A stretch of 64,000 bases of DNA from Paracoccus aminovorans (GCF_001546115.1 NZ_KQ955211.1:94435-158434); one strand, 5' to 3'. Shown: positions 42,892-51,687, numbered from the stretch's first letter. Numbers and translations are program-made. The notes: a model not told the origin generated them from the sequence alone.

Positions 42892-44259
42892 TCAGGCGCG
42901 GGCGACCGCGCCATGCACCAGCCGGCCCTTGTGGAAGGTCGCGACCCGGGGCGAACGCCGCGCCACCGCCTCGGCCGAGCAACTGCAATCAGCCAGCGCG
43001 AATTCCGCCGCGTCGCCGGGCCGGGGCCAGGCGCGATTGCCGTCCTGGTCCAGCGGCAGCACGTCGCCGGTGGCGATGGCCAGCGCCCGGGTCAGGGCGA
43101 ATTCGTCCCGCCCGCCATAGACTTGGGCCAGCAGGTTGGCCTTTTCCAGCATGTCGCCTGTGCCGAAGGGCGACCAGTGGTCGATGACGCTGTCGGTGCC
43201 CGACATCAGCGTCACGCCCTTCTCGCGCAGCCGGGGCAGCGGCATGACCAGCGACCCGATGGGCACGGTCGAGATCACCGTGACGCCATGCTCGGCCATG
43301 CGCTCGGCCAGCGGGTCCAGCTCGGACTCGGGCAGGGTGGCCAGGGCAAAGGCGTGGCTGAGGTTCAGCTTGCCCTTCAGCTCGGGCGTGCGCGCGACCG
43401 TCTCGACCATGTAGCGGATCGCCTCGGCGCCGGCCGGTGTGGTTTCGTGGATATGGATGTCCACGCCCTTGCCGTGGTCCAGCGCGATGGCGAACATCGC
43501 ATCGATCGAGGCCTTCATGTCGCCGTCGACATTGGTCGGGTCCAGCCCGCCGACGAAATCGATGCCCAGGGCCATGGCCTCGCGCATCAGCCCGTCGACC
43601 TTGGAATGCAGCAGCCCGTGCTGCGGAAAGGCCACGATCTCGCAGTCGAAGCGGTCGCGGTTCTTCTGCAGCGCGGCCTGCAGGTGCTCGAGGCTTTTCA
43701 GCCCGCTGACCGGGTCGATGTTGCAATGGCTGCGCGCCATGGTGGTGCCCTGCGACAACAGCAACTCGATCAGCGCCTCGGCCCGCTGCTGCGAGGTCGG
43801 CAGCAGTTTCGGCAGCAGCACCTCCTCGCGCGCAATCATATCCATGATCGTCTTGCCCTGGCGCGGCAGCGGCGCCTGCCAGGGCCCGCCGTAGAAGGTC
43901 TTGTCCAGGTGGATATGCATATCGCGAAAGGCCGGCAGCGCCAGCGCGCCGCCCGCCGAATAGCGCGGGACCGAGGCATCCAGCGCGGCATCCGTCGCGT
44001 GGATCGCGACAATGGCGCCGTCGCGGATCTCCAGCGTGTAAAGCGCCGTGCGGGTGGCGGCGACATACTCGCCCTCATGCGTGAAGCCGTCCTCGAGCCG
44101 GACCTCGGTCAGGTGGTAATGCGGGTTGTCGATGGCGGTCGCGGTGGCTTCGGGCGTGGCGGCCGCGGCGGCGCCGGCGCCCAACAGGGACGAGGCGGCG
44201 AGCATTCCGCCGCCGGCGCCCAGGAAGGTGCGGCGGCTTGGGTGGGACAGGGGCTGCAT
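42892..44259 (-). CDS. Tat-exported amidohydrolase (cytosine deaminase/AtzC-like)
   Basis: 455 aa. The N-terminus HPSRRTFLGAGGGMLAASSLLGAGAAAAA is a twin-arginine signal, so the enzyme is folded before export. The amidohydrolase metal ligands follow: HIHLDKTF (about 113), HCNID, HIHETTPAGAEAIRYM, LSHAFALATLP, and the late Asp in MSGTDSVIDHW. The layout matches cytosine deaminase-like hydrolases. A periplasmic member is unusual. The divergent LysR gene is its likely regulator. Confidence 0.82.
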   Translation of the reverse strand: MQPLSHPSRRTFLGAGGGMLAASSLLGAGAAAAATPEATATAIDNPHYHLTEVRLEDGFTHEGEYVAATRTALYTLEIRDGAIVAIHATDAALDASVPRYSAGGALALPAFRDMHIHLDKTFYGGPWQAPLPRQGKTIMDMIAREEVLLPKLLPTSQQRAEALIELLLSQGTTMARSHCNIDPVSGLKSLEHLQAALQKNRDRFDCEIVAFPQHGLLHSKVDGLMREAMALGIDFVGGLDPTNVDGDMKASIDAMFAIALDHGKGVDIHIHETTPAGAEAIRYMVETVARTPELKGKLNLSHAFALATLPESELDPLAERMAEHGVTVISTVPIGSLVMPLPRLREKGVTLMSGTDSVIDHWSPFGTGDMLEKANLLAQVYGGRDEFALTRALAIATGDVLPLDQDGNRAWPRPGDAAEFALADCSCSAEAVARRSPRVATFHKGRLVHGAVARA

Positions 44260-44343
44260 GGGGATCTCCGGTCAGGAATCGGGTCGCCTCGGAGGATAGG
44301 GCCGGGGCCTATCATCTGGAAATTAAATGTCGGCATGATAATC

Positions 44344-44353
44344 ATTTCGAAAT
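44344..44353. promoter_or_regulatory. Palindrome ATTTCGAAAT upstream of the LysR gene
   Basis: A perfect 10-bp palindrome 15 bp before the LysR start (44368), in an AT-rich stretch between the divergent genes. A LysR protein could bind here to control both promoters. The short length keeps confidence low. Confidence 0.4.
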
Positions 44354-44367
44354 CGAATGAGGAATCC

Positions 44368-45228
44368 ATGCTCGATCCCCGCCTGCTGCGCGCCTTCGTC
44401 GCCATCGTCGAGACCGGCAGCTTCACCCGCGCCGCCGGCCAGTTGAACATGACGCAATCGACGATCAGCCAGCAGCTGTCGCGGCTGGAACAGGCCGCGG
44501 GCCAGCCGCTGGTCGCGCGCGAGGCGCGGCCGGTGCTGCCGACGCCGCAGGGCGAGCGGCTCTTGGGCTATGCCCGCCGCATCCTGGCACTGCACGAGGC
44601 GGCGGCGGTGGCGCTTGGCGATCCCGCCGGCAGCAGCGCCCTGCGGCTGGGCCTGCCCGAGGACATCTTCAACCCGGCGATGTGCGACATCTTTCGCGAC
44701 TTCGCCGCGCGCTGCCCGCAAATCCGGCTGGACGTGACGGTGGGTCTCAGCCGCGAGCTGATGCGGCGCTATCGCGCGGGCGAGCTCGACATCGTGGTCG
44801 TCAAGGAACAGGCCGCCGCCCGCGACTGCCGCGCCAGCTTTGCCGAGGCGATGGGCTGGTTCGAAAGTGCCATGCTGGCGCGGGACTGGGCCGATCCGGT
44901 GCCGCTGGTGGTGTTCCCGCCCGGCGGGCTTTACCGCGACGTAATGTTCCAGCGCATCGAACGCGAGGGTCGGCGCTGGTATGTCGCCTTTTCCGGCAGC
45001 AGCCTGCACAGCGTGCTGCTGGGCGTCGAGCGCGGGCTGGGCATCACCCTGCTGCCCCTGGCCGCGGCCGAAGGCGCCGGGCTGCGGCGCTGCGCCGCCT
45101 TCGGGACCGAGCCGGCCATGGTGGTGGCGCTTTACGCCTGGGAATCCGGTGGTGCGGCGGACGATCTGGTGGCGCGCATGACCGATCTGCTGGAACGGCG
45201 CCACCGGCGCAGCCGGGCGATGCTTTGA
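44368..45228 (+). CDS. LysR-family regulator
   Basis: 286 aa from ATG 44368 (GAGGAATCC upstream). HTH at LRAFVAIVETGSFTRAAGQLNMTQSTISQQLSRLEQAAG. The effector domain covers residues about 90-280 (ALRLGLPEDIFNPAMCDIFRDFAARCP ... GELDIVVVKEQ). Divergent from the amidohydrolase gene by 108 bp, which is the usual layout for regulator and target. Confidence 0.9.
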   Translation: MLDPRLLRAFVAIVETGSFTRAAGQLNMTQSTISQQLSRLEQAAGQPLVAREARPVLPTPQGERLLGYARRILALHEAAAVALGDPAGSSALRLGLPEDIFNPAMCDIFRDFAARCPQIRLDVTVGLSRELMRRYRAGELDIVVVKEQAAARDCRASFAEAMGWFESAMLARDWADPVPLVVFPPGGLYRDVMFQRIEREGRRWYVAFSGSSLHSVLLGVERGLGITLLPLAAAEGAGLRRCAAFGTEPAMVVALYAWESGGAADDLVARMTDLLERRHRRSRAML

Positions 45229-45289
45229 CTTCGTGTCCCGGCCTGCCCATATCCTTGCGCATGGGGCTTGGATATGCGGAGGACGAGCC

Positions 45290-45796
45290 ATGCGCGGCGC
45301 AGTCGCGAAAACCCTGGGATTGACGATGATGCTGGCCATGGCCGCGCCAGTGGAGGCCATGGCGGCGGGACCGGTCGGCGTGACCTATGTCGCGCCCGAG
45401 ACGTTCCGGGACCGCGAGTTCCGACAGGCGCGCAGCCGCGCCTCGGCCCTCGCCGAGTTTGATCGCTGGTTTGCCGAACTGGGCGCGCGCTACCTGCCCA
45501 GCGGGCAGAGCCTGCGGATCGAGGTGCTGGAGATGGACCTTGCCGGCGATTTCGAGCCGTGGCGCACCGGCTGGCAGGACGTGCGCTTCCTGCGCGACAC
45601 CACGCCGCCGCGCATCCACATGCGCTGGCAGCTGGAACAGGGCGGCAAGGTGATCCGCCAGGGCGACGCGCGGCTTCACGACATGAACTACCTGTGGGAC
45701 CCGCGCGGCAAGGGCGACAGCCGCCGCTTCGTCCATGACAAGCTGCTGATCCAGGACTGGTTCCGCAAGACCTTCGCCCCCGGGGTATCGGGATGA
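45290..45796 (+). CDS. Exported DUF3016 protein
   Basis: 168 aa with signal peptide MRGAVAKTLGLTMMLAMAAPVEAMA. The body GVTYVAPETFRDREFRQARSRASALAEFDRWFAELGARYLPSGQSLRIEVLEMDLAGDFEPW is typical of DUF3016, a periplasmic family of unknown role. Its stop overlaps the start of the N-acetyltransferase gene by 4 bp. Confidence 0.82.
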   Translation: MRGAVAKTLGLTMMLAMAAPVEAMAAGPVGVTYVAPETFRDREFRQARSRASALAEFDRWFAELGARYLPSGQSLRIEVLEMDLAGDFEPWRTGWQDVRFLRDTTPPRIHMRWQLEQGGKVIRQGDARLHDMNYLWDPRGKGDSRRFVHDKLLIQDWFRKTFAPGVSG

Positions 45797-46104
45797 GCGG
45801 CGCCGACGGGATCGAACTGGGCAAGGAGCCGGGCCGCTATGTCGCTCGCATTCCCGGTATCGCGGGCGAGGGCGAGATCACCTTCACCGTCGAAGGGCCG
45901 GGCGTCATCAGCGCCGACCATACCGGCGTTCCGGACAGCATGGCCGGCAAGGGCGTGGCGCGGGCGCTGCTGGACTTCATGCTGCAGGACGCGCGCGCGC
46001 ACGGCTTTCGCATCGTCCCGCGCTGCCCCTTCGTGCGCGGCCAATATGCCCGGCATCCCGAATGGGCGCCGCTGTTCACCACGAAGCCCGGCGAGGACCC
46101 CTAG
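45793..46104 (+). CDS. Small GNAT-like N-acetyltransferase (NATD1/YjdJ family)
   Basis: 103 aa. GEITFTVEGPGVISADHTGVPDSMAGKGVARALLDFMLQDARAHGFRIVPRCPFVRGQYARHPEW carries the shortened acetyl-CoA loop (MAGKGVARAL) and the RCPFVRGQYARHPEW end typical of this minimal GNAT group. Targets are unknown. It starts by overlap with the DUF3016 gene and overlaps the convergent FMN reductase gene by 4 bp at the 3' end. Confidence 0.88.
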   Translation: MSGADGIELGKEPGRYVARIPGIAGEGEITFTVEGPGVISADHTGVPDSMAGKGVARALLDFMLQDARAHGFRIVPRCPFVRGQYARHPEWAPLFTTKPGEDP

Positions 46105-46643
46105 AGGCTGGACGCGAAGCCGGCCAGATAGTCGCGCAGCTGCCCGCGCGTCTTGTCGTCGGTCAGGTTGCCCTGGTCGTCGAAGACGCTGCCCGCGCGC
46201 GACACCATCAGCCGGCCCTCGGTCCACAGCCGCGTCTTCAGCGTGCGCAGCACCGGCAACCAGTGGCTCTGCGCCAGGATCGTGCCGAAACCGCCGGGCG
46301 AGGCGCCGATCAGCGCCACCGGCTTGCCGACGAACAGGCCCAGCCCGTCGCCGCGCGACATCCAGTCGATGGCGTTCTTGAACACGCCCGGCACGCCGTT
46401 GTTGTATTCCGGCGTCACCAGCAGCAGCCCGTCGGCGGCGGCAAGCTGGGCCTGAAGCGCCTGCACCGCGCCCGGCAGGCCCGCGGCGGCTTCCAGGTCG
46501 CCGTCGTAGAGCGGCACCTCGCGGATCGAGCCGATCCGGATGGTCGTGCCCTCGGGCGCGGCATCGGCGGCGGCGCGCAGCAGCCCGCTGTTGAAGGAGG
46601 CGCGGCGCAGGCTGCCGCTGAGGCCGAGAATGGTCTTGGTCAT
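46101..46643 (-). CDS. NADPH-dependent FMN reductase (chromate/quinone reductase type)
   Basis: 180 aa. The flavodoxin-like fold shows the FMN phosphate loop GSLRRASFNSGLLRAAA and the ring contact PEYNNGVPGVFKNAIDWMSR, followed by FVGKPVALIGASPGGFGTILAQ. Relatives reduce free flavin, quinones, azo dyes or chromate. Single gene; its end overlaps the convergent acetyltransferase. Confidence 0.92.
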   Translation of the reverse strand: MTKTILGLSGSLRRASFNSGLLRAAADAAPEGTTIRIGSIREVPLYDGDLEAAAGLPGAVQALQAQLAAADGLLLVTPEYNNGVPGVFKNAIDWMSRGDGLGLFVGKPVALIGASPGGFGTILAQSHWLPVLRTLKTRLWTEGRLMVSRAGSVFDDQGNLTDDKTRGQLRDYLAGFASSL

Positions 46644-46826
46644 GGCTGTTTCCCCGTTCTTGCGTGGCGGCGATGCTGCCGCAGACCGGCCGGCAGGGCC
46701 AGCGCCTTGGTCAGCGCCCCGGGAACCGGCGATTGTGCAGCAACGCTTGAAATAGCCTTGCGGTTTCTTTGCCTGCCCATCGCCGCCGGACCGGGTCAGG
46801 ATGGGGCGCAGGCATGGGAGGAAGCG

Positions 46827-47015
46827 ATGAAGGCGGAAGACGGCGACAGGGATGCGATGCGGGCCTTTCTGATGGACCTGCTGCTCAGCACGCCGCTGTT
46901 GCGGCCCGGGCGCGAGCATGAGACGGCGCGCGCCTATCAGGACCGGGCGGCGGTGGTGCATCCCGAGGTGGCGGGCGTGCTGCGCGAGGCCGCCCACCGC
47001 CTTCTGCACGGCTGA
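46827..47015 (+). CDS. Hypothetical protein, 62 aa
   Basis: ATG 46827 is preceded by GGGAGGAAGCG, a strong ribosome site. It is helical and acidic at the start (MKAEDGDRDAMRAFLMDLLLSTPLLRPG), with no membrane segment. I do not recognise it. It lies alone between FMN reductase and dctA, so it is probably real but unassigned. Confidence 0.5.
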   Translation: MKAEDGDRDAMRAFLMDLLLSTPLLRPGREHETARAYQDRAAVVHPEVAGVLREAAHRLLHG

Positions 47016-47076
47016 GAACAGGGAAAGGCCGGCGCGCCGTCTCCAGCACGCCGGCCCGGCCTTGGTCCTGGCGCCT

Positions 47077-48444
47077 TCAGTCGGCGCTGGCCTCGTTCAG
47101 TTGCAGGCCGGCGGGGGCCGGATGCAGGTCGCGGATCGGACGGGCCGCGCCGGTGGCCTCGCCGTTCAGGGCGCGGTCGAACTGCTCGCGGTCCAGGGCG
47201 CCTTCCCAGCGGCTGACGACGACGGTGGCGACGGCATTGCCGATGAAGTTGGTGATCGAGCGGCATTCCGACATGAAGCGGTCCACGCCCAGGATCAGCG
47301 CCATGCCGGCGACCGGCACCGTGGGCACCACCGACAGCGTCGCAGCGAGCGTGATGAAGCCCGCCCCGGTCACGCCTGCCGCGCCTTTCGAGGACAGCAT
47401 GGCGACCAGCAAGAGCAGCACCTGCTGTTGCAGCGACAGGTCGGTGTTGGTGGCCTGGGCGATGAACAGCGCCGCCAGCGTCATGTAGATGTTGGTGCCG
47501 TCCAGGTTGAAGCTGTAGCCGGTCGGCACGACCAAGCCGACGACCGAGCGCTTGCAGCCGGCCTTCTCCATCTTCTCCATCAGCGAGGGCAGCGCCGATT
47601 CCGAGGACGAGGTGCCCAGCACCAGCAGCAGTTCGGTCTTGAGATAGGAGATCAGCCGGAAGATCGAGAAGCCGTTCAGCAGGCAGACCGTGCCCAGGAT
47701 CACCACGATGAACAGCGCCGCGGTCAGGTAGAAGGTGCCGACCAGCGCCGCCAGGTTCACCACCGAGGCGATGCCGTATTTGCCGATGGTGAAGGCGAAG
47801 GCGCCGAAGGCCCCGATCGGCGCGGCCTTCATCAGGATGTCCACCATGCGGAACACGGCATGGCTGATCGCCTCGAACAGCGCGACGACCGGCTTGCCCT
47901 TGTCGCCGATCAGGATCAGGCCGATGCCGAACAGGATGGCGATGAACAGCACCTGCAGGATGTTGCCCTCGACGAAGGCCGAGGTCATCGTGGTGGGGAT
48001 GATGTCCATGACGAAGCCGGTCAGCGTCGATTCATGCGCCTTGGCGGCATAGTCGGCGACCTTGCTGGCATCCAGCGTCGCCGGGTCGATGTTCATGCCG
48101 GCGCCCGGCTGGATGACGTTCGCGGTGATCAGCCCGACGATCAGCGCCAAGGTCGAGAAGGTCAGGAAATAGCCGAAGGCCTTGCCCACGACCGAGCCCA
48201 CGCCCCTGAGCGTGCCCATGCCCGCAAGGCCGGTGACGATGGTCAGGAAGATGACCGGGGCGATGATCATCTTGACCAGCTTGATGAAGGCGTCGCCCAG
48301 GGGCTTCAGCGCCTCGCCGGTCTGGGGGTAGAAATGGCCGATCAGCGCGCCGGCGGCGATGGCGATCAGCACCTGGAAATACAGGTGGCGATAGAACGGG
48401 CGCGGCGCGTGAACGACCGGCGCTGCCGAGGTGTCGATTTGCAT
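47077..48444 (-). CDS. dctA: C4-dicarboxylate transporter DctA
   Basis: 455 aa from ATG 48444. DAACS family with about eight membrane helices and two hairpins. Signatures are the serine-rich loop LVLGTSSSESALPSLMEKM, GYSFNLDGTNIYMTLAALFIAQATN, and the late VDRFMSECRSITNFIGNAVATVVVSRWEG with substrate-binding Asp, Arg and Asn. It imports succinate, fumarate and malate with protons or sodium. It is divergent from dctB-dctD, the arrangement known from rhizobia. I found no clear GG-N10-GC sigma-54 promoter in the 205-bp gap. Confidence 0.95.
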   Translation of the reverse strand: MQIDTSAAPVVHAPRPFYRHLYFQVLIAIAAGALIGHFYPQTGEALKPLGDAFIKLVKMIIAPVIFLTIVTGLAGMGTLRGVGSVVGKAFGYFLTFSTLALIVGLITANVIQPGAGMNIDPATLDASKVADYAAKAHESTLTGFVMDIIPTTMTSAFVEGNILQVLFIAILFGIGLILIGDKGKPVVALFEAISHAVFRMVDILMKAAPIGAFGAFAFTIGKYGIASVVNLAALVGTFYLTAALFIVVILGTVCLLNGFSIFRLISYLKTELLLVLGTSSSESALPSLMEKMEKAGCKRSVVGLVVPTGYSFNLDGTNIYMTLAALFIAQATNTDLSLQQQVLLLLVAMLSSKGAAGVTGAGFITLAATLSVVPTVPVAGMALILGVDRFMSECRSITNFIGNAVATVVVSRWEGALDREQFDRALNGEATGAARPIRDLHPAPAGLQLNEASAD

Positions 48445-48581
48445 GGGGCCTCCTCCGACCTGCGAATGACGGGTATGTGACAGCCATGATAAGGCGGCGG
48501 GCGCCGGCGCCCAAAAGCCGGGCGCATGACAGCAATGCGTTGTAATCATGGGTTTTTGACGGCGTTCGGGGTTGCAATATG

Positions 48582-48595
48582 TGTGGTTTTCCGCA
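48582..48595. promoter_or_regulatory. Operator half of a tandem pair: TGTGGTTTTCCGCA
   Basis: An imperfect copy of the palindrome at 48612-48627, with TGTGG-N4-CCRCA in common and 31 bp (three helical turns) between them. It lies in the dctA-dctB gap, where DctD sites are expected. Confidence 0.6.
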
Positions 48596-48611
48596 TAGGT
48601 CCGCCGTGCTA

Positions 48612-48627
48612 GTGTGGAATTCCACAC
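48612..48627. promoter_or_regulatory. Perfect 16-bp palindrome GTGTGGAATTCCACAC
   Basis: Located 22 bp before the dctB start and 167 bp from the dctA start. With the copy at 48582 it forms a tandem operator, the probable binding site of the adjacent DctD-like regulator. Being so close to dctB it may also repress dctBD when occupied. Confidence 0.7.
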
Positions 48628-48649
48628 AAAGGCGGGGAGGAAGGCGGGC

Positions 48650-50311
48650 ATGGCTGATTCGGCGCGGATGCGGCGGCTGGCGCTGGCGCTTGCCGTTCTG
48701 GCGGCGGCGCTGGCGGTTCTGGCGCTGACCTTCGTCACGGTGCGCGACAATGCGCCGCGCGAGCTGCACCAGCAGCTCGAGGTGACGGCGCGCAGCCGGG
48801 TGCAGGCGCTGGAAAGCGTGCTCGCCAAGCAGCGGGCGGTGGCCGCGGTGCTGGCCGACGACAGCCTGATGCGGGACGCCCTGGCCGCGCCGGGCGCCGG
48901 GACCGTGGCGCGCGCCTCGCGCAAGCTGGAACGGCTGCGCGCCGATACCGACAGCGCGGTGATCTATCTCCTGGACCGCGAGGGGCTGGCCATCGCCGCC
49001 TCGAACTGGGACCAGCCGGCCAGCTTCGTCGGCTCGAACTACGGCTTTCGCGACTATTTCAGCCAAGCCCTGCTGCGCGGCGAGGCGACGCAATTCGCGC
49101 TTGGCACGGTCAGCAAGCGGCCGGGCCTGTATCTGTCGCATGATGTGGCGGTGAACGGCCAGCCGCGCGGGGTCATCGTGGTCAAGGTCGAGTTCGACCG
49201 CACCGAGCAGAACTGGGCCCAGGCCGGCGAACGGATCATGGTCACCGATGCGACCGGGCAGGTGATCCTGTCGAGCCGGCCGGCGCTGCGCTTCGGCCCG
49301 CTGCCGGCGCAGGCGGCGGGCGAGGTCGGGGCCGAACTGCCGGTGCCGGGGGCGGATTGGCGGCTGGTGATCCGCGCGCCCTCGGCCCCGGCCGCCCAGG
49401 CGGCGGCGCTGGCGACCGGCACGGTGGGATTCCTTTTGTCGCTGCTGCTGGGTGCCGGCATCTGGGCCGCGCGCGCCCGCACCCGCGCCGCCCGCCGCGC
49501 CGAGGCCGAGCGGCGTTACCGCGCCGACTTGGAGCGTGCCGTGGACGAACGCACCCGCGACCTGACCGCCGAGATGCGCGAGCGTCGCGCCGCCGAGCAG
49601 CGGCTGGCGCAGTTGCAGGGCGAGATGGTCCAGGCCAACAAGCTGGCGACGCTGGGCCAGATCACCGCCGGCGTCGCGCATGAGGTGAACACGCCGCTCG
49701 CCACCATCCGCCTTCTGGCCGAGAACGGCCGACAGATGCTGCCCGAGGGCGCGGCGCCGGATGTGGCGGGCAACCTGGACCAGATCCTGCGCATGTCCGA
49801 CCGCATCGCCCAGATCACCACCGAGCTGCGCGGCTTTGCCCGCAAGGCCACCGGCGAGCTTGGGCCCGTGGCGCTGAAGGACGCGCTGGACGCGGCGCTG
49901 CTGCTGGTCGCCAGCCGCCGCCGGGCCGAGGGCATCCGCGTGCTGCTGCCGCAGATCCCGCCCGGCCTGACCGTGCGGGCCGAGCGGGTGCGGCTGGAGC
50001 AGATCCTCGTCAACCTGATCCAGAACGCGCAAGAGGCGCTCTCGGGCCGCCCGGACGCCGAATTGCGCATCGACCTGGACCAGCAGCCCGACCGCGTGCG
50101 GCTGAGCATCCGCGACAACGGGCCGGGGCTGGCGCCCGGCATCGCGGCGACGCTTTTCACCCCCTTCGCCACCTCGAAGCCCAGCGGGCTGGGGCTGGGG
50201 CTGGTGATCTCGCGCGAGATCGCCCGCGACTTCGGCGGCGAGCTGACGGCCGCGCCCTCCAAGCCGGGGCAGGGCGCCAGCTTCCACCTCGACCTGCCGA
50301 GGATGCCATGA
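48650..50311 (+). CDS. dctB: Sensor histidine kinase DctB
   Basis: 553 aa. ATG 48650 has GGGGAGGAAGGCGGGC upstream; the in-frame 48614 start lies in the palindrome. TM1 about 10-33, periplasmic Cache domain (SAVIYLLDREGLAIAASNWDQPASFVGSNYGFRDYFSQAL is the dicarboxylate-sensing pattern), TM2 about 258-280, coiled coil, then HisKA with His344 (GVAHEVNTPLATIRLL), N box NLIQNAQEAL, G boxes IRDNGPGLAPG and GLGLGLVISREI. It senses C4-dicarboxylates and phosphorylates DctD, whose gene overlaps by 4 bp. Confidence 0.93.
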   Translation: MADSARMRRLALALAVLAAALAVLALTFVTVRDNAPRELHQQLEVTARSRVQALESVLAKQRAVAAVLADDSLMRDALAAPGAGTVARASRKLERLRADTDSAVIYLLDREGLAIAASNWDQPASFVGSNYGFRDYFSQALLRGEATQFALGTVSKRPGLYLSHDVAVNGQPRGVIVVKVEFDRTEQNWAQAGERIMVTDATGQVILSSRPALRFGPLPAQAAGEVGAELPVPGADWRLVIRAPSAPAAQAAALATGTVGFLLSLLLGAGIWAARARTRAARRAEAERRYRADLERAVDERTRDLTAEMRERRAAEQRLAQLQGEMVQANKLATLGQITAGVAHEVNTPLATIRLLAENGRQMLPEGAAPDVAGNLDQILRMSDRIAQITTELRGFARKATGELGPVALKDALDAALLLVASRRRAEGIRVLLPQIPPGLTVRAERVRLEQILVNLIQNAQEALSGRPDAELRIDLDQQPDRVRLSIRDNGPGLAPGIAATLFTPFATSKPSGLGLGLVISREIARDFGGELTAAPSKPGQGASFHLDLPRMP

Positions 50312-51648
50312 CCGAGGCCCCGCTTGTCCGCCTGGTCGACGACGACCCCGACCTTCTGGCCGCGCAGGCGCAGGCGCTGAAGCTGGCCGGCTTCCGGGCC
50401 GAAACCTTCGACGACCCGGCCGAGGCGCTGCACGGCCTTGGCCCCGACTGGCCCGGCGTGGTGCTGTCGGACGTGCGGATGCCGGGGCTGGACGGCTTCC
50501 AGCTGTTCGAGCGCATCCATGCGCTGGACCCGGAACTGCCGGTGATCCTGCTGACCGGGCATGGCGATGTGCCGATGGCGGTCGCGGCGCTGAAGCAGGG
50601 CGTCTATGACTTCCTGACCAAGCCGATCGGCGGCGGCCCCCTGGCGGCGGCGCTGGCCCGGGCCGCATCCGCGCGGGCGCTGGTGCTGGAAAACCGCGCC
50701 CTGCGCGCCCGCCCCGCCGAAGAGCCCGCGACCGAGATCGGCCTTTCCGGCGCCTCGCCCGTCATGGTCCACCTGCGCGACAGCATCGCGCGGCTGGCCG
50801 AGCGGGGCGGCGACGTGCTGATCATCGGCCCCCAGGGCTCGGGCAAGCGCACGGCGGCGCGGGCGATCCACCGGCAAAGCCCGCGCCGGGGCCGTGCCTT
50901 CACCCGCATCACTTGCGCGGCGCTGGACGAGGCGCGGTTCGAATCCGAGTTCATCGGCCAGGAACCCGCCGGCTCGCGCCAGCCGCGCCAGCCCGGCAAG
51001 CTGGAAAAGACCCATCGCGGCACGCTGTTCCTGGACGAGATCGAGGCGCTGGCCCCGGCCCTGCAGGCCCGCTTGCAGGCGATCCTCGACGCGGGCGAGA
51101 TCTGGCCTGCCGGCGCCGCGGCGCCGCGCCCGCTGGACCTGCGGCTGATCGCCTCGACCCGGGCCGACTTGGGCCAGATGGTCGAGGCGGGGACGTTCCG
51201 CGGCGACCTCTACTATCGCCTCTCGGCCGCGACCCTGCAGATGCCGGCGCTGGCGCAGCGGCGCGAGGACGTGGCGGCGCTGTTCCGGCAGTTCCTGCTG
51301 CAGGCCTGCCAGCGGCTGAACCTGCCGGTGGCGCCGGTGACGGGAGCGGTCAAGGCGCGGCTCGCCGGCTATGGCTGGCCGGGCAATCTCAGCGAATTGC
51401 AGCAATTCGCCGAAAGCCATGCGCTGGGGCTGTCCGCCTTCGACGGCGCGGGGGGCGATGCCGCGCCGCCGGGCCTGGCCGATCTGGTCGCCGATTACGA
51501 GGCCGAGCTGATCCGCGACGCGCTGCGCATGGCCGAGGGCAACGCGACCCAGGCGATGGCGCGGCTGAAACTGCCGCGCAAGACCTTCTATGACAAGCTG
51601 ACCCGGCACGGCATCCGGCCGGCCGATTTCCGCGCCGCCAGCGGCTGA
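50308..51648 (+). CDS. dctD: DctD-like NtrC-family response regulator without the GAFTGA loop
   Basis: 446 aa. Receiver domain with phospho-acceptor Asp55 (VVLSDVRMPGLDGF) and switch Lys (FLTKPIGG). AAA+ domain: Walker A altered to GPQGSGKRT, Walker B GTLFLDEIEAL, and the Arg-finger region FRGDLYYRLSA. The stretch that normally reads ELFGHEKGAFTGA here reads EFIGQEPAGSRQPRQ, so the sigma-54-contacting loop is lost. C-terminal Fis-type HTH: YEAELIRDALRMAEGNATQAMARLKLPRKTFYDKLTRHGI. It should activate, if at all, through sigma-70-type polymerase, like Rhodobacter NtrC. Confidence 0.92.
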   Translation: MTEAPLVRLVDDDPDLLAAQAQALKLAGFRAETFDDPAEALHGLGPDWPGVVLSDVRMPGLDGFQLFERIHALDPELPVILLTGHGDVPMAVAALKQGVYDFLTKPIGGGPLAAALARAASARALVLENRALRARPAEEPATEIGLSGASPVMVHLRDSIARLAERGGDVLIIGPQGSGKRTAARAIHRQSPRRGRAFTRITCAALDEARFESEFIGQEPAGSRQPRQPGKLEKTHRGTLFLDEIEALAPALQARLQAILDAGEIWPAGAAAPRPLDLRLIASTRADLGQMVEAGTFRGDLYYRLSAATLQMPALAQRREDVAALFRQFLLQACQRLNLPVAPVTGAVKARLAGYGWPGNLSELQQFAESHALGLSAFDGAGGDAAPPGLADLVADYEAELIRDALRMAEGNATQAMARLKLPRKTFYDKLTRHGIRPADFRAASG

Positions 51649-51651
51649 AAA

Positions 51652-51687
51652 TGACCAGCCCCACGGATTTCTCCGCGGGGCTGGTCA
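51652..51687 (+). terminator. Long hairpin after dctD
   Basis: TGACCAGCCCC / GGGGCTGGTCA, 11-bp perfect arms, with further pairing (CGGA/TCCG) inside the loop. It starts 4 bp past the dctD stop. No U run follows, so it may stabilise the mRNA or act with Rho. Confidence 0.6.

Noticed and set aside
41500..45228. 1242-codon plus-strand frame ending in the LysR gene
   Set aside because: Only the last part (from ATG 44368) is a protein family. The rest is antisense to the EamA, aldo/keto reductase and amidohydrolase genes.
48445..48581. Sigma-54 promoter for dctA
   Set aside because: ATGGCTGTCACATACC is the closest string, but it lacks the GC dinucleotide at the right distance.
48032..50668. Long minus-strand frame across dctB
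   Set aside because: Antisense to DctB, which has all kinase motifs.
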